Made by a program: the position numbers and the translations under genes | Part shown: positions 35,410 through 44,066 of the stretch, piece by piece | How the letters are laid out: every line of letters starts with the position of its first letter | Position numbering within the stretch: position 1 is the stretch's first letter | The notes under the pieces: model-generated | Seen by the model: the letters and a program-made list of their open reading frames with translations, nothing else | Told to the model about the DNA's origin: nothing | Database searches by the model: none | Origin: CAVORB01 sp963736235 | GTDB lineage: Bacteria; Pseudomonadota; Gammaproteobacteria; Chromatiales; Chromatiaceae | Assembly (NCBI GenBank): GCA_963736235.1 | Contig: CAVTOR010000031.1 | Coordinates: forward strand, 930,001 to 994,000 | Direction of reading: 5' to 3' | DNA length: 64,000 nt

Positions 35410-35826
35410 TCATGCGCCGGGCAAGTAGGCGCGCACGGAATCGACATATGCGATGAGGTCGTCCAGGCGGTTCTCGACCACGTCGCGCACGACAGCGTTG
35501 TCCACGTCCTGGTAACCGTGCACCAGAACGTTCCGAAAACCCACCATGTCAGCCAGCGGACGTGCCAGGGCAGCGGGCACCCACCGGTTCGCCACCAGCA
35601 GTTCGAACAGCTGACGGTTACTCGCCGGCTCCCCGAGACGCCCGTCTGAAACGATGTGCGAAGCAACGTCCAGGGCGGCCTGAATCGCAAGTTGCAGTGT
35701 GTGGGCGACGAACCGCTCCTCGCGCAGATCGCTTCCGATCAGTTCAGGATGCGCAAGCTCGCGCAACTCCCGTACACAGGTCTCGATGAAAGCCAACTTC
35801 TTGGCAATAAGCTCGGCGTCGGTCAT
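35410..35826 (-). CDS. HepT-like HEPN ribonuclease toxin (DUF86)
   Basis: 138 residues with the HepT/HEPN layout: an N-terminal helix (AELIAKKLAFIETCVRELRE), QLAIQAALDVASHIVSDGRL, LARPLADMVGFRNVLVHGYQ. The last block contains the catalytic RX4HXY motif (R-NVLV-H-G-Y), and the Tyr is the site AMPylated by the antitoxin in characterised HepT-MntA pairs. HepT cleaves RNA when free. Its start overlaps the stop of the upstream nucleotidyltransferase gene (ATGA), as in other pairs. The module interrupts the urease operon between ureC and ureE. Confidence 0.88.
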   Translation of the reverse strand: MTDAELIAKKLAFIETCVRELRELAHPELIGSDLREERFVAHTLQLAIQAALDVASHIVSDGRLGEPASNRQLFELLVANRWVPAALARPLADMVGFRNVLVHGYQDVDNAVVRDVVENRLDDLIAYVDSVRAYLPGA

Positions 35827-36230
35827 ACCGCCAGACCTCGACCGGCACGGCGGTAGCGGCGCAGGTGGGGAAGGAGGTCGAAGTACGCGTTGCGGGCACG
35901 CACCTCGAAGCGTACCCGCGCTGCCCGGTCACGCTCCAGGATGAGGACGCCATCGCGCAGCACGCGATGGATTAGGTCCGCCGGCGCCCGATTCAGCACC
36001 ACCAGGTCCACCGGCTGGCCCGTGGCCGCGGTCAGGTCATCCGCTAGGTCCAAGTGCAGGCCAGCGAGCGTGCGAGGAGGATCTTGCTCGAACAACACGG
36101 CGACGTCGACGTCGCTCGCCGCAACCGCGTCACCACGGGCGCGACTTCCGAATAGGTATGCGCACACTAGCCCCCTGGCCCGCTGAGATAGAGCGGCATT
36201 CAGGACATCGACAAGCCGGGCGGGAACCAT
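35823..36230 (-). CDS. MntA-like nucleotidyltransferase antitoxin
   Basis: About 135 residues from ATG 36230 (36263 also possible). The minimal nucleotidyltransferase motif GSRARGDAVAASDVDVAVLF fits GSx10DxD, and LTAATGQPVDLVVLNRAP carries the third acidic strand. MntA-type enzymes silence HepT by transferring AMP residues to the Tyr of RX4HXY. It lies directly upstream of hepT in a 4-base overlap and 70 bases after ureC, on the operon strand, so it may be read through from the urea promoter. Confidence 0.87.
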   Translation of the reverse strand: MVPARLVDVLNAALSQRARGLVCAYLFGSRARGDAVAASDVDVAVLFEQDPPRTLAGLHLDLADDLTAATGQPVDLVVLNRAPADLIHRVLRDGVLILERDRAARVRFEVRARNAYFDLLPHLRRYRRAGRGLAV

Positions 36231-36302
36231 AGCCTGAGTATATCCGATCGCCGACGGGGCCAATTCACGCTTTGTGGCGGACCGACGAACCCGGCACGCG
36301 CG

Positions 36303-38006
36303 TCAGAACAGGAAATACCGCTGCGCCATGGGCAGCACGCTCGCCGGCTGGCAGGTTAGCAATTGACCGTCGGCTCGCACCTGATAGGTCTGCGGGTCCA
36401 CCTCGATGAGGGGCTGATAGTCGTTGAGGATCATGTCCTTCTTTCCCACCTGGCGCGCGTCGTGGACGATGCCGATGCGGCGCTTAAGCCCCAGCTTTTG
36501 CGGCTCGCCGGCCTGGTAGGCCCACTGCGAGATGAAGGTCATGCAGGTGGAGCCCAGCGCGCGACCGTAAGCGCCGAACATGAGCCGGTAGTGCACCGGC
36601 TGCGGGGTCGGGATGGACGCGTTGGGATCGCCCATCGGCGCCGCGACAATCAAGCCGCCCTTGATGATCAGGCTCGGCTTGGTACCAAAGAAGGCGGGCC
36701 GCCACAGCACCAGGTCCGCCAGCTTACCGACCTCCACCGATCCGACCTCGTGCGCGATCCCGTGGGTGATGGCGGGATTGATGGTGTACTTGGCCACGTA
36801 ACGCCGGGCGCGCAGGTTGTCGTGCTTGGCGGGATCGCCTTGGAGGCTGCCGCGCTGCACCTTCATCTTGTGGGCGGTCTGCCAGGTGCGGGTGACCACC
36901 TCGCCGACGCGGCCCATGGCCTGGGAGTCGGAGGCAATCATCGAGAAGGCCCCCAGGTCGTGCAGGATGTCCTCGGCGGCAATGGTCTCGCGGCGAATGC
37001 GCGACTCGGCAAAGGCCACGTCCTCCGGGATCGACGGCGAGAGGTGGTGGCAGACCATCAGCATGTCCAGGTGCTCGTCCACCGTGTTGACCGTGTAGGG
37101 CCGCGTCGGGTTGGTCGAGGACGGCAGCACGTTGGGCAGCCCCGCCGCCTTGATGATGTCCGGGGCGTGACCGCCACCGGCACCCTCAGTGTGGTAGGTG
37201 TGGATCGAGCGATCCTTGAAGGCGGCGATGGTGTCCTCGACGAAGCCGGACTCGTTCAGGGTGTCGGTGTGGATGGCAACCTGCACGTCCATCTTCTCGG
37301 CGACACCGAGACAACAGTCGATGGCCGCGGGCGTGGTGCCCCAGTCCTCGTGCAGCTTGAGCCCCATGGCGCCCGCGCGGACCTGTTCCTCCAGGGGATT
37401 GGGCAGGCTGCCATTGCCCTTGCCGAGGAAGCCCAGATTCACGGGCAAGCCCTCGGCGGCCTGCAGCATGCGGCGGATGTTCCAGGGCCCCGGAGTGCAG
37501 GTGGTGGCGTTGGTGCCGGTGGCCGGTCCGGTTCCGCCGCCCAGCATGGTCGTGATGCCGGACATCAGGGCCTCCTCCACCTGCTGCGGGCAGATGAAGT
37601 GGATGTGGGCGTCGATGCCCCCGGCGGTGAGGATCTGACCTTCTCCGGCGATGGCCTCCGTGCCGGGTCCCACCAGGATGTCCACCGCGGCCTGGGTGTC
37701 CGGATTGCCGGCCTTGCCGATGCCGACGATCCGCCCGTCCTTGATGCCGACATCGGCCTTGACGATGCCCCAGTGGTCGAGGATCAGGGCGTTGGTGATG
37801 ACCAGGTCCACCACCTCGTCGGCCTGGCGCTGGCACTGGCCCATGCCGTCGCGGATGACCTTGCCGCCGCCGAACTTGACCTCGTCCCCGTAGCTGGTGC
37901 GGTCCTCCTCCACCTGGATGAAGAGTTCCGAATCACCGAGCCGTACCCTATCGCCGACGGTGGGGCCGTACATGGAGGCGTATGCCTCGCGGCTGATCTT
38001 GCTCAT
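36303..38006 (-). CDS. ureC: urease alpha (catalytic) subunit UreC
   Basis: 567 residues, the normal length. Active-site features are intact: GGIDAHIHFICPQQ (nickel-binding His pair), GLKLHEDWGTTPAAID with the Lys that is carbamylated to bridge the nickels, VAIHTDTLNE, HTYHTEGAGGGHAPDI (nickel His), and the mobile flap MVCHHLSPSIPEDVAFAESR with the catalytic His, followed by SDSQAMGRVGE with the nickel Asp. UreC forms the (UreABC)3 enzyme that hydrolyses urea to ammonia and carbamate. Its start overlaps ureB by 4 bases. Confidence 0.98.
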   Translation of the reverse strand: MSKISREAYASMYGPTVGDRVRLGDSELFIQVEEDRTSYGDEVKFGGGKVIRDGMGQCQRQADEVVDLVITNALILDHWGIVKADVGIKDGRIVGIGKAGNPDTQAAVDILVGPGTEAIAGEGQILTAGGIDAHIHFICPQQVEEALMSGITTMLGGGTGPATGTNATTCTPGPWNIRRMLQAAEGLPVNLGFLGKGNGSLPNPLEEQVRAGAMGLKLHEDWGTTPAAIDCCLGVAEKMDVQVAIHTDTLNESGFVEDTIAAFKDRSIHTYHTEGAGGGHAPDIIKAAGLPNVLPSSTNPTRPYTVNTVDEHLDMLMVCHHLSPSIPEDVAFAESRIRRETIAAEDILHDLGAFSMIASDSQAMGRVGEVVTRTWQTAHKMKVQRGSLQGDPAKHDNLRARRYVAKYTINPAITHGIAHEVGSVEVGKLADLVLWRPAFFGTKPSLIIKGGLIVAAPMGDPNASIPTPQPVHYRLMFGAYGRALGSTCMTFISQWAYQAGEPQKLGLKRRIGIVHDARQVGKKDMILNDYQPLIEVDPQTYQVRADGQLLTCQPASVLPMAQRYFLF

Positions 38007-38326
38007 GCCTCGTCCTCCTGATCCAGGGCACCCATGATCCTGGCGTTGAAACCGTACACCTGGCGCGTGCCAGCGTAGGGCACCAGGTTGACGGTCCTGG
38101 ACTGGCCCGGCTCGAAGCGCACCGCCGTCCCGGCCGGGATGTCCAGCCGATAACCCCGCGTCGCCTCCCGATCGAAGGACAGCGCCGCATTGGTCTCGTA
38201 GAAATGGTAGTGCGAACCCACCTGAATCGGCCGATCGCCCGCGTTGGCGACCTCGATGCGGATGACCTCGCGGCCCGCGTTGAGCTCGATATCGCCGGGA
38301 AGGGTGATGATTTCGCCTGGGATCAT
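38003..38326 (-). CDS. ureB: urease beta subunit UreB
   Basis: 107 residues with the family blocks MIPGEIITLPGDIELNAGRE, VANAGDRPIQVGSHYHFYETN, FDREATRGYRLDIPAGTAVRFEPGQSRTVNLV and VYGFNARIMG. A normal-length structural subunit of a three-subunit bacterial urease. It overlaps ureC by 4 bases and lies 85 bases downstream of ureA. Confidence 0.97.
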   Translation of the reverse strand: MIPGEIITLPGDIELNAGREVIRIEVANAGDRPIQVGSHYHFYETNAALSFDREATRGYRLDIPAGTAVRFEPGQSRTVNLVPYAGTRQVYGFNARIMGALDQEDEA

Positions 38327-38411
38327 GAGGAGACTCTCCCTCGGAATGATGGCTCGGGTCGGCGAGCGCGGCGGATCGCCGCCCGCACCGGCGAGCCTCG
38401 GAGCTTACCGG

Positions 38412-38714
38412 TCAGACAATCGGCGCGTGAACCGTCACCAACTTGGTGCCGTCCGGAAAAGTGGCCTCCACCTGAACCTCCTGGACCATCTCGGGGATAC
38501 CCTCCATGACATCGTCACGCGTCAGCAGGACACGGCCGTAGTCCATCAACTCCGCGACCGTCTTCCCCTCACGCGCACCCTCGAGGATGGCGCAGCTGAT
38601 GTAGGCTACCGCCTCGGGATAGTTGAGCTTGAGGCCTCGACCCTTGCGCCGCTCCGCCAGCAGCCCGGCGGTGAACAGGAGCAGCTTGTCTTTCTCCCGC
38701 GGTGTGAGATCCAT
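38412..38714 (-). CDS. ureA: urease gamma subunit UreA
   Basis: 100 residues, complete: MDLTPREKDKLLLFTAGLLA, RRKGRGLKLNYPEAVAYISC, AILEGAREGKTVAELMDYGR, DVMEGIPEMVQEVQVEATFPDG and TKLVTVHAPI. Small structural subunit that packs with UreB and UreC. It lies 41 bases after ureD. Confidence 0.98.
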   Translation of the reverse strand: MDLTPREKDKLLLFTAGLLAERRKGRGLKLNYPEAVAYISCAILEGAREGKTVAELMDYGRVLLTRDDVMEGIPEMVQEVQVEATFPDGTKLVTVHAPIV

Positions 38715-38755
38715 GGTCGGCTCTCCTCACTGAGTCTCGAAGGTGGGAAACGGTC

Positions 38756-39601
38756 TCAGGTCGCCCAGATGCGCGGCGCGCAGGGCGCGCGGCCGAGCAG
38801 CCTGGGCCGCAGTATGCCCCAAAGCGCCGTGAAAATTCGATGTATCGCCTCCGCGCCGCCGGCGAGAGCGCGGGCGACGAACACATCGTTCACGAGGGTT
38901 ATCGCGAAGGCGAGATCTTCCGGCAACCGCAGGTACTCGCGGGCAGCCGACAGATCGTCGCTATTCGCCCCGCTGGCGATGAAGGTGGCGCAGATCGGAT
39001 ACCCGCGCAGCCCGCTCGGGCCATCGAGGTCGGCCGCTGTCGACAGGCGCAGGCGCTCCGAGAGCAGCGGCCGGCCGTCGCGGAGAACCATGAGGCCCAG
39101 GTCCGCGCGCCCCGCGTCGAATCGCTCGCCGATCACCGGCCGCCCCAAGCTGGTGATGTCCCAGCCAACGAAGCGCGCCAAGCCCGCGAGCTCGATCCGG
39201 GTGCGGCTCTGCAGCCTCGCGCCAGGGAACAGGATGGCCTCGTGCGGAAACCACTCCAGGATGCCGCCATCGCGCACCCGCAACCTCTGGCGCTGGACCG
39301 CCAACGGACCCGCGCTACGGTAGAACTTGGTCGCACCGGGCGTGGTGACCAGGGCGTGCGCCCGGGTACCCACTTCGATGTCGAGCTCCAGGCCATCGCC
39401 GCCCACGACGCCGCCGGGGGGGTGGAGGATGTAGAGGTGACAGACCTCGCCCTCCGGATAAAAGGGCCGCTGCACCGTCAATGGGCCGCACTGGCGCTTC
39501 GCCGCCAGGATCGTGCGGCCGCCCCGCTGCTCGAGACCCAACTCCAGGCTGGCGGACCAGCCGGTGGGCGTTTCAGGGTTCATCCCGACAGCGTAACTCA
39601 T
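38756..39601 (-). CDS. ureD: urease accessory protein UreD (UreH)
   Basis: 281 residues. Family blocks: LELGLEQRGGRTILAAKRQCGPLTVQRPFYPEG, CHLYILHPPGGVVGGDGLELDI, HALVTTPGATKFYRS, LEWFPHEAILFPGAR, and LRLPEDLAFAITLVNDVFVARALA. UreD is the scaffold that binds apo-urease and carries nickel from UreG to the active site. First of the urease genes, 52 bases after urtE. Confidence 0.95.
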   Translation of the reverse strand: MSYAVGMNPETPTGWSASLELGLEQRGGRTILAAKRQCGPLTVQRPFYPEGEVCHLYILHPPGGVVGGDGLELDIEVGTRAHALVTTPGATKFYRSAGPLAVQRQRLRVRDGGILEWFPHEAILFPGARLQSRTRIELAGLARFVGWDITSLGRPVIGERFDAGRADLGLMVLRDGRPLLSERLRLSTAADLDGPSGLRGYPICATFIASGANSDDLSAAREYLRLPEDLAFAITLVNDVFVARALAGGAEAIHRIFTALWGILRPRLLGRAPCAPRIWAT

Positions 39602-39652
39602 CGGCGCAATTCGAGCCCCGCTCCTTCCGACGGAGAGGGACTATAAGCCGAT

Positions 39653-40347
39653 TCAAACCGTTAGGTACTCCCGCACCAGCTCATCGCTCAGCTCAGCCAT
39701 CGCACCGGCAGCCATGACCCGTCCACGGTCGAGGATCACGAACCGATCCGCGACCCGGCGGGCGAAGGGCAGCTTTTGCTCGACCAGGATCACGGTCAGC
39801 CCCATCTCCTTGTTGAGCCGGATGATGATATCGCCGATATCGTGGACGATGTTGGGCTGTATGCCCTCGGTGGGCTCATCGAGAATCAGGAGCTTGGGAT
39901 CGATCACCAGTGCCCGGCCGATCGCAAGCTGCTGCTGTTGGCCACCAGACAGGTCGCCGCCGCGGCGCCCCAGCATCTCCTTAAGCACGGGGAAGAGCTC
40001 GAAGATGAAGCCGGGAACCTGCCTCTTACCGTCTCTTCTGGCCGGCAGGCCGATCTGGAGATTCTCCTCCACCGTCAGCAGCGGGAAGATCTGGCGACCC
40101 TGCGGCACGTAACCGATGCCGAGCTCCGCGCGTCTCTCGGCCGGCAGCCGGGCAAGGTCCTTGCCCTGGTATTCCATCAGCCGGAGCGCAGCGGCAACAG
40201 CCCCATGATGCACTCCATCAGCGTGGTCTTGCCCACCCCGTTGCGACCCATGACGCAGGTGACCTGGCCTTCGGGGATCCCGAGGTCGAGATGCCAGAGC
40301 GTGTGGCTCTCGCCGTAGAACTGATTCAGCCCGCCGATGTTCAGCAT
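39653..40347 (-). CDS. urtE: urea ABC transporter ATP-binding protein UrtE, frameshifted near 40180
   Basis: The true start is ATG 40347: MLNIGGLNQFYGESHTLWHL, then the Walker A GRNGVGKTTLMECIMGLLPLRSG, ending in an apparent TGA at 40177-40179. Within the same bases another frame carries on MEYQGKDLARLPAERRAELG, IGYVPQGRQIFPLLTVEENL, the signature LSGGQQQQLAIGRAL, Walker B LLILDEPTEGIQPNIV and the His-loop-region VILVEQKLPFARRVADR. One base gained or lost near 40180-40190 restores a normal ~230-residue UrtE. Both halves are well conserved, so a sequencing indel is the likelier explanation. It energises urea import with UrtD. Confidence 0.92.
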
Positions 40348-40366
40348 GGGTTATTCACTTTCCGGG

Positions 40367-41197
40367 TCATTCGCCGAGATACACCTCGACCACCCGCGGG
40401 TCGTTCTGCACCTCGTCCATGGTTCCCTCCGCCAACACCGCGCCCTGGTGCAGCACGGTGACGCGCTTGGCGATGGAGCGCACGAAGTCCATGTCGTGCT
40501 CGACGACGACCACCGAGTGCCTGCCCTCCAGGGAGAGCAGCAGCTCCGCGGTGCGGTCCATCTCCTGGTGGGTCATGCCGGCGACCGGCTCGTCGACCAG
40601 CAGCAGATGGGGGTCCTGCATCAGCAGCATGCCGATCTCCAGCCACTGCTTCTGGCCGTGGGACAGGGCGCCGGCAGTCCGCCGGGCCTGCTCCGCGAGC
40701 CCGATGACGCCCAGCACCTCGTCGATGCGGTCGCGCTGCCGGCCCGAGAGCCTGGCGAACAGGGTCGGGAAGACCCGCTTGTCGCCGGCCATGGCCAGCT
40801 CCAGGTTCTCGAACACCGTATGGTGCTCGAACACGGTGGGCTTCTGGAACTTGCGGCCGATGCCGATCTCGGCGATCTCGGACTCGGACAGGCGCAGCAG
40901 GTCGATCGTCTGGCCGAAGAAGGCGCTGCCCGAGTCCGGCCGCGTCTTGCCGGTGATGATGTCCATCATGGTGGTCTTGCCGGCCCCGTTCGGGCCGATA
41001 ACGCAGCGCAGCTCGCCGGCGTTGACGTAGAAGTTGAGGTCGTTGATGGCCTTGAAGCCGTCGAAGCTGACGTTCAGATCCTCGATGTAGAGGACCGCGC
41101 CGTGGCTGACGTCCAGCTCCAGGTCCTTGACCGACCACATGAAGTCGAACTGGCGGTCGCGGCGCATGGACTCGCGAAACTGGGTCAGGGCGTTCAT
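40367..41197 (-). CDS. urtD: urea ABC transporter ATP-binding protein UrtD
   Basis: 276 residues from ATG 41197, whose ATGA overlaps the urtC stop; the longer open frame upstream is a shadow of urtC. Walker A VIGPNGAGKTTMMDIITGKT, Q-loop region IGIGRKFQKPTVFEHHTVFENLEL, signature LSHGQKQWLEIGMLL, Walker B LLLVDEPVAGMTHQEMD, and VVVVEHDMDFVRSIA are all intact. The signature is LSHGQ, typical of the branched-chain amino acid/urea subfamily. Confidence 0.96.
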   Translation of the reverse strand: MNALTQFRESMRRDRQFDFMWSVKDLELDVSHGAVLYIEDLNVSFDGFKAINDLNFYVNAGELRCVIGPNGAGKTTMMDIITGKTRPDSGSAFFGQTIDLLRLSESEIAEIGIGRKFQKPTVFEHHTVFENLELAMAGDKRVFPTLFARLSGRQRDRIDEVLGVIGLAEQARRTAGALSHGQKQWLEIGMLLMQDPHLLLVDEPVAGMTHQEMDRTAELLLSLEGRHSVVVVEHDMDFVRSIAKRVTVLHQGAVLAEGTMDEVQNDPRVVEVYLGE

Positions 41198-42337
41198 GCG
41201 GCGGCCTCCGCGCCGGCCTTCGGCGTTCGCCGCAGCAGCGCGAACAGCCCGGCGATGCCCCTGGGCAGGAACAGGGTCACGAGCACGAACAGGCCGCCGA
41301 GCGCGAACAGCCAGGCCTCGGGCAGCACGCCGGTGAAGTAGGTCTTGCCGTAGTTGACCAGGATGGCCCCGATCACCGCGCCGTAGAGGGTCGCACGCCC
41401 GCCGATGGCCACCCAGATCACCAGCTCGATCGAGTTCAGCGGCGAGAACTCGCCCGGGTTGATGATACCGACCTGGGGCACGTAGAGGGCCCCGGCCACG
41501 CCGGCCAGCATCGCCGAGAAGGTGAAGACGAAGAGCTTCACCCGCTCCACCCGGTAGCCGATGAAGCGGGTGCGGGACTCGGCGTCGCGCACGGCCACCG
41601 CCACCCGGCCGAGCCGCGAGGCGACGATGTAGCGGCAGGCCAGGTAGCCAACGCCAAGGGCGATGGCAGAGGCGAGGAAGAGCCCGATGCGGGTGCCGTC
41701 GCTCTGCAGGTCGAAGCCGAGGATGTCCTTGAAGTCGGTGAGCCCGTTGTTGCCGCCGAAGCCCATCTCGTTGCGGAAGAAGGCGAGCATCAGGGCATAG
41801 GTCAGGGCCTGGGTGATGATGGAGAGGTACACCCCGGTCACCCGCGAGCGGAAGGCCAGATAGCCGAACACGAAGGCCAGCAGACCCGGGAACCAGCATC
41901 ACCATCAGGGCGGCGAACCAGAACCTGTCGAAGCCGTGCCAGAACCAGGGCAGCTCCTGCCAGTTGAGGAAGACCATGAAGTCCGGCAGCTCCGGGTTGC
42001 CGTAGACCCCGCGATCCCCGATCTGGCGCATCAGGTACATGCCCATCGCGTAGCCGCCGAGGGCGAAGAAGGCACCGTGACCGAGGCTCAGGATGCCGAG
42101 ATAGCCCCAGACCAGGTCCACCGCCACCGCCAGCAGGGCGTAGGTCAGGTACTTGCCGAGCAGGGTGACCGTGTAGGTGGACAGATGCCAGGGGCTCGAC
42201 TCCGGCACTGCCAGGTTCATGATGGGCACGGCGACCGCAACCATGGCGAGGACCGCCAGCATCAGCTGCCCGCCTGTGTCGCCTTTCAAGGCTCTGAACA
42301 ATCCCATGGGACGTGACTCGCTTGACTCCGCCGTCAT
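41194..42337 (-). CDS. urtC: urea ABC transporter permease UrtC, frameshifted near 41887
   Basis: Start ATG 42337 overlaps the urtB stop (ATGA). The first frame has MGLFRALKGDTGGQLML, VAVDLVWGYLGILSLGHGAFFALGGYAMGMYLM and FWFAALMVMLVPG; the rest continues in another frame: FGYLAFRSRVTGVYLSIITQ, ALTYALMLAFFRNEMGFGGNNGLTDF, RVERVKLFVFTFSAMLAGVAGALYVP, IWVAIGGRATLYGAVIGAILVN to the stop at 41194. An extra base in the GGG run at 41888-41890 (or thereabouts) accounts for the break. About 380 residues when joined, as usual for UrtC. Everything else is conserved, so it is probably functional in vivo. Confidence 0.93.
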
Positions 42338-43992
42338 GCCTCGGCGGCCCGCCCGCGCTGCGGGAACAGGCCCCGGGGGCGTTTCTGGATGAACAGGATG
42401 ATGAACACCAGCACCAGGATCTTGGCCAGCACCGCCCCCGCCCAAGGCTCCATGAGTTTGTTGGCCACGCCCAGGGTGAGGCCGCCGATCAGCGTGCCCC
42501 AGAGGTTTCCGACCCCGCCGAACACCACCACCATGAAGGAGTCGATGATGTAGGACTGGCCCATGTTGGGCCCCACGTTGGTGAGCTGGGACAGGGCGAC
42601 CCCGGCGATGCCCGCGATGCCCGCCCCGAGGCCGAAGGTGAGGGCGTCGACCCGCGCCGAGCGTACGCCCATGGCGCGTGCCATGGCCCGGTTCTGGGAC
42701 ACCGCCCGCACCTGGAGGCCCAGGGCGGTGCGCTTGAGGATCAGCAGCAGCCCGACGAAGACCAGCAGCCCGAACACCAGGATGTAGATCCGGTTGTAGG
42801 TGAGCGAGAGCGCCGGATTGACCTGCAGAGAGCCGCTCATCCAGGACGGGTTCTCCACTACCACGTTCTGCGCGGAGATGGTGGTGCGCACCAGCTGCTG
42901 CAGGATCAGGCTGATGCCGAAGGTGGCGAGCAGGGTCTCGAGCGGCCGGCCGTAGAGAAAGCGGATTACCAGGCGCTCAATGGCGATGCCGAACAGGCCG
43001 GACACCACGAAGGCCGCCGGGACCGCCACGAACAGGGAGTACTCGATCGCATTGGGCATCGCCTGCTGCACCAGATAGGTGGTGTAGGCGCCGATCATGA
43101 TCAGCTCGCCGTGGGCCATGTTGATGACGCCCATGACACCGAAGGTGATGGCGAGCCCGATGGCCGCCAGCACCAGCACCGATCCGAGGCTGAGACCGAA
43201 GAACAGGGTCTCGGCGGTCGCGTTGAGCTTGAGCTTGGTCTCCAGACCCTGCAGGGCGGAGCGGGCTGCCTCCCGCACGTCCGCATCCGGGTCCGACGCG
43301 GCCACCTCGGCCAGGCGGTTTCGGACCTGGGGCTCGAGACTGCCGCTCAGGGAGGCGACCGCGGCTAATCTGACGCCGGACTCGTCCGCAGCCAGGTCCG
43401 CCAGGGCGATAGCCAACTCGAGGGCCGAGCGCACCCCGGCGTCATCTTCTACCGTTAGACGCCCGCGCAGGGCGTCCGCCGAATCCGGCGCGCCCATCAT
43501 CTCCCGCACGGCGCTGAGACGCACGTCGGCGTTGCGGCTGCCGAGGGTGAGTCCGGCGATGGCCGCGCGCAGTTGGCCTCGCATACTGTTGTTGATGCCA
43601 ACCTTCTTCACCTCCCGCCCTCCGAGCTCGCCAAGCTCGGCGCCGTCGAGGACGTCCCGAATGCGGTAGCCCGCGCTGGACCTTTGTGCGAAGACGATGC
43701 GGTTGTCCGCCTTACGATAGTAGACATCACCGGCCAGTAGCCCCTTGAGGACCACCAGGGCGCGCTCGTCGCCAGTCGCAGCGATTGCTTCCACCGCCTC
43801 CGCCTTGGCGCCGAAGGAGGACTCGCTGAGCCCCGACAGGGCCTCCTCGAACGGAACGGACTGCGCGCGCACCGGTTGGGTGACGATGAGGGTCAGGAGC
43901 AACAGCAGGGCCGCCTTGACCAGCGCCGACGGACGCGCGCTAAGCCGCTCGCTCGCCGGCACGGCGCAGACGCTTTGGGGTCGGTTGGACAT
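42334..43992 (-). CDS. urtB: urea ABC transporter permease UrtB
   Basis: 552 residues. A signal/anchor segment (VKAALLLLLTLIVTQPVRAQ) and an extracytoplasmic helical region of about 250 residues with short repeats (VRLSAVREMMG, VRSALELAIALADLAADESGVRLAAVASL) precede the permease domain: LFFGLSLGSVLVLAAIGLAI, GVMGVINMAHGELIMIGAYT, GRPLETLLATFGISLILQQL, VVVFGGVGNLWGTLIGGLTL. This N-terminal extension is common in UrtB. It pairs with UrtC to form the membrane channel. Confidence 0.96.
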   Translation of the reverse strand: MSNRPQSVCAVPASERLSARPSALVKAALLLLLTLIVTQPVRAQSVPFEEALSGLSESSFGAKAEAVEAIAATGDERALVVLKGLLAGDVYYRKADNRIVFAQRSSAGYRIRDVLDGAELGELGGREVKKVGINNSMRGQLRAAIAGLTLGSRNADVRLSAVREMMGAPDSADALRGRLTVEDDAGVRSALELAIALADLAADESGVRLAAVASLSGSLEPQVRNRLAEVAASDPDADVREAARSALQGLETKLKLNATAETLFFGLSLGSVLVLAAIGLAITFGVMGVINMAHGELIMIGAYTTYLVQQAMPNAIEYSLFVAVPAAFVVSGLFGIAIERLVIRFLYGRPLETLLATFGISLILQQLVRTTISAQNVVVENPSWMSGSLQVNPALSLTYNRIYILVFGLLVFVGLLLILKRTALGLQVRAVSQNRAMARAMGVRSARVDALTFGLGAGIAGIAGVALSQLTNVGPNMGQSYIIDSFMVVVFGGVGNLWGTLIGGLTLGVANKLMEPWAGAVLAKILVLVFIILFIQKRPRGLFPQRGRAAEA

Positions 43993-44066
43993 GGAATCCG
44001 CTTCTTGGTGAGAGGCAAAGCGCGACGGGCGCGGGCGTGCCGCACCCGCCGCTTCTACGCACGGGC

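Noticed and set aside
36363..38021. 552-codon frame on the plus strand opposite ureC
   Set aside because: Shadow of the highly conserved ureC; composition is His/Val/Asp-rich without any motif.
42313..43368. 351-codon plus-strand frame opposite urtB, and similar long frames opposite urtA (44037-45395), urtD (40337-41341), mscS (45733-47079) and tldD (55030-56280)
   Set aside because: All are antisense to confidently identified genes and have shadow-type composition.
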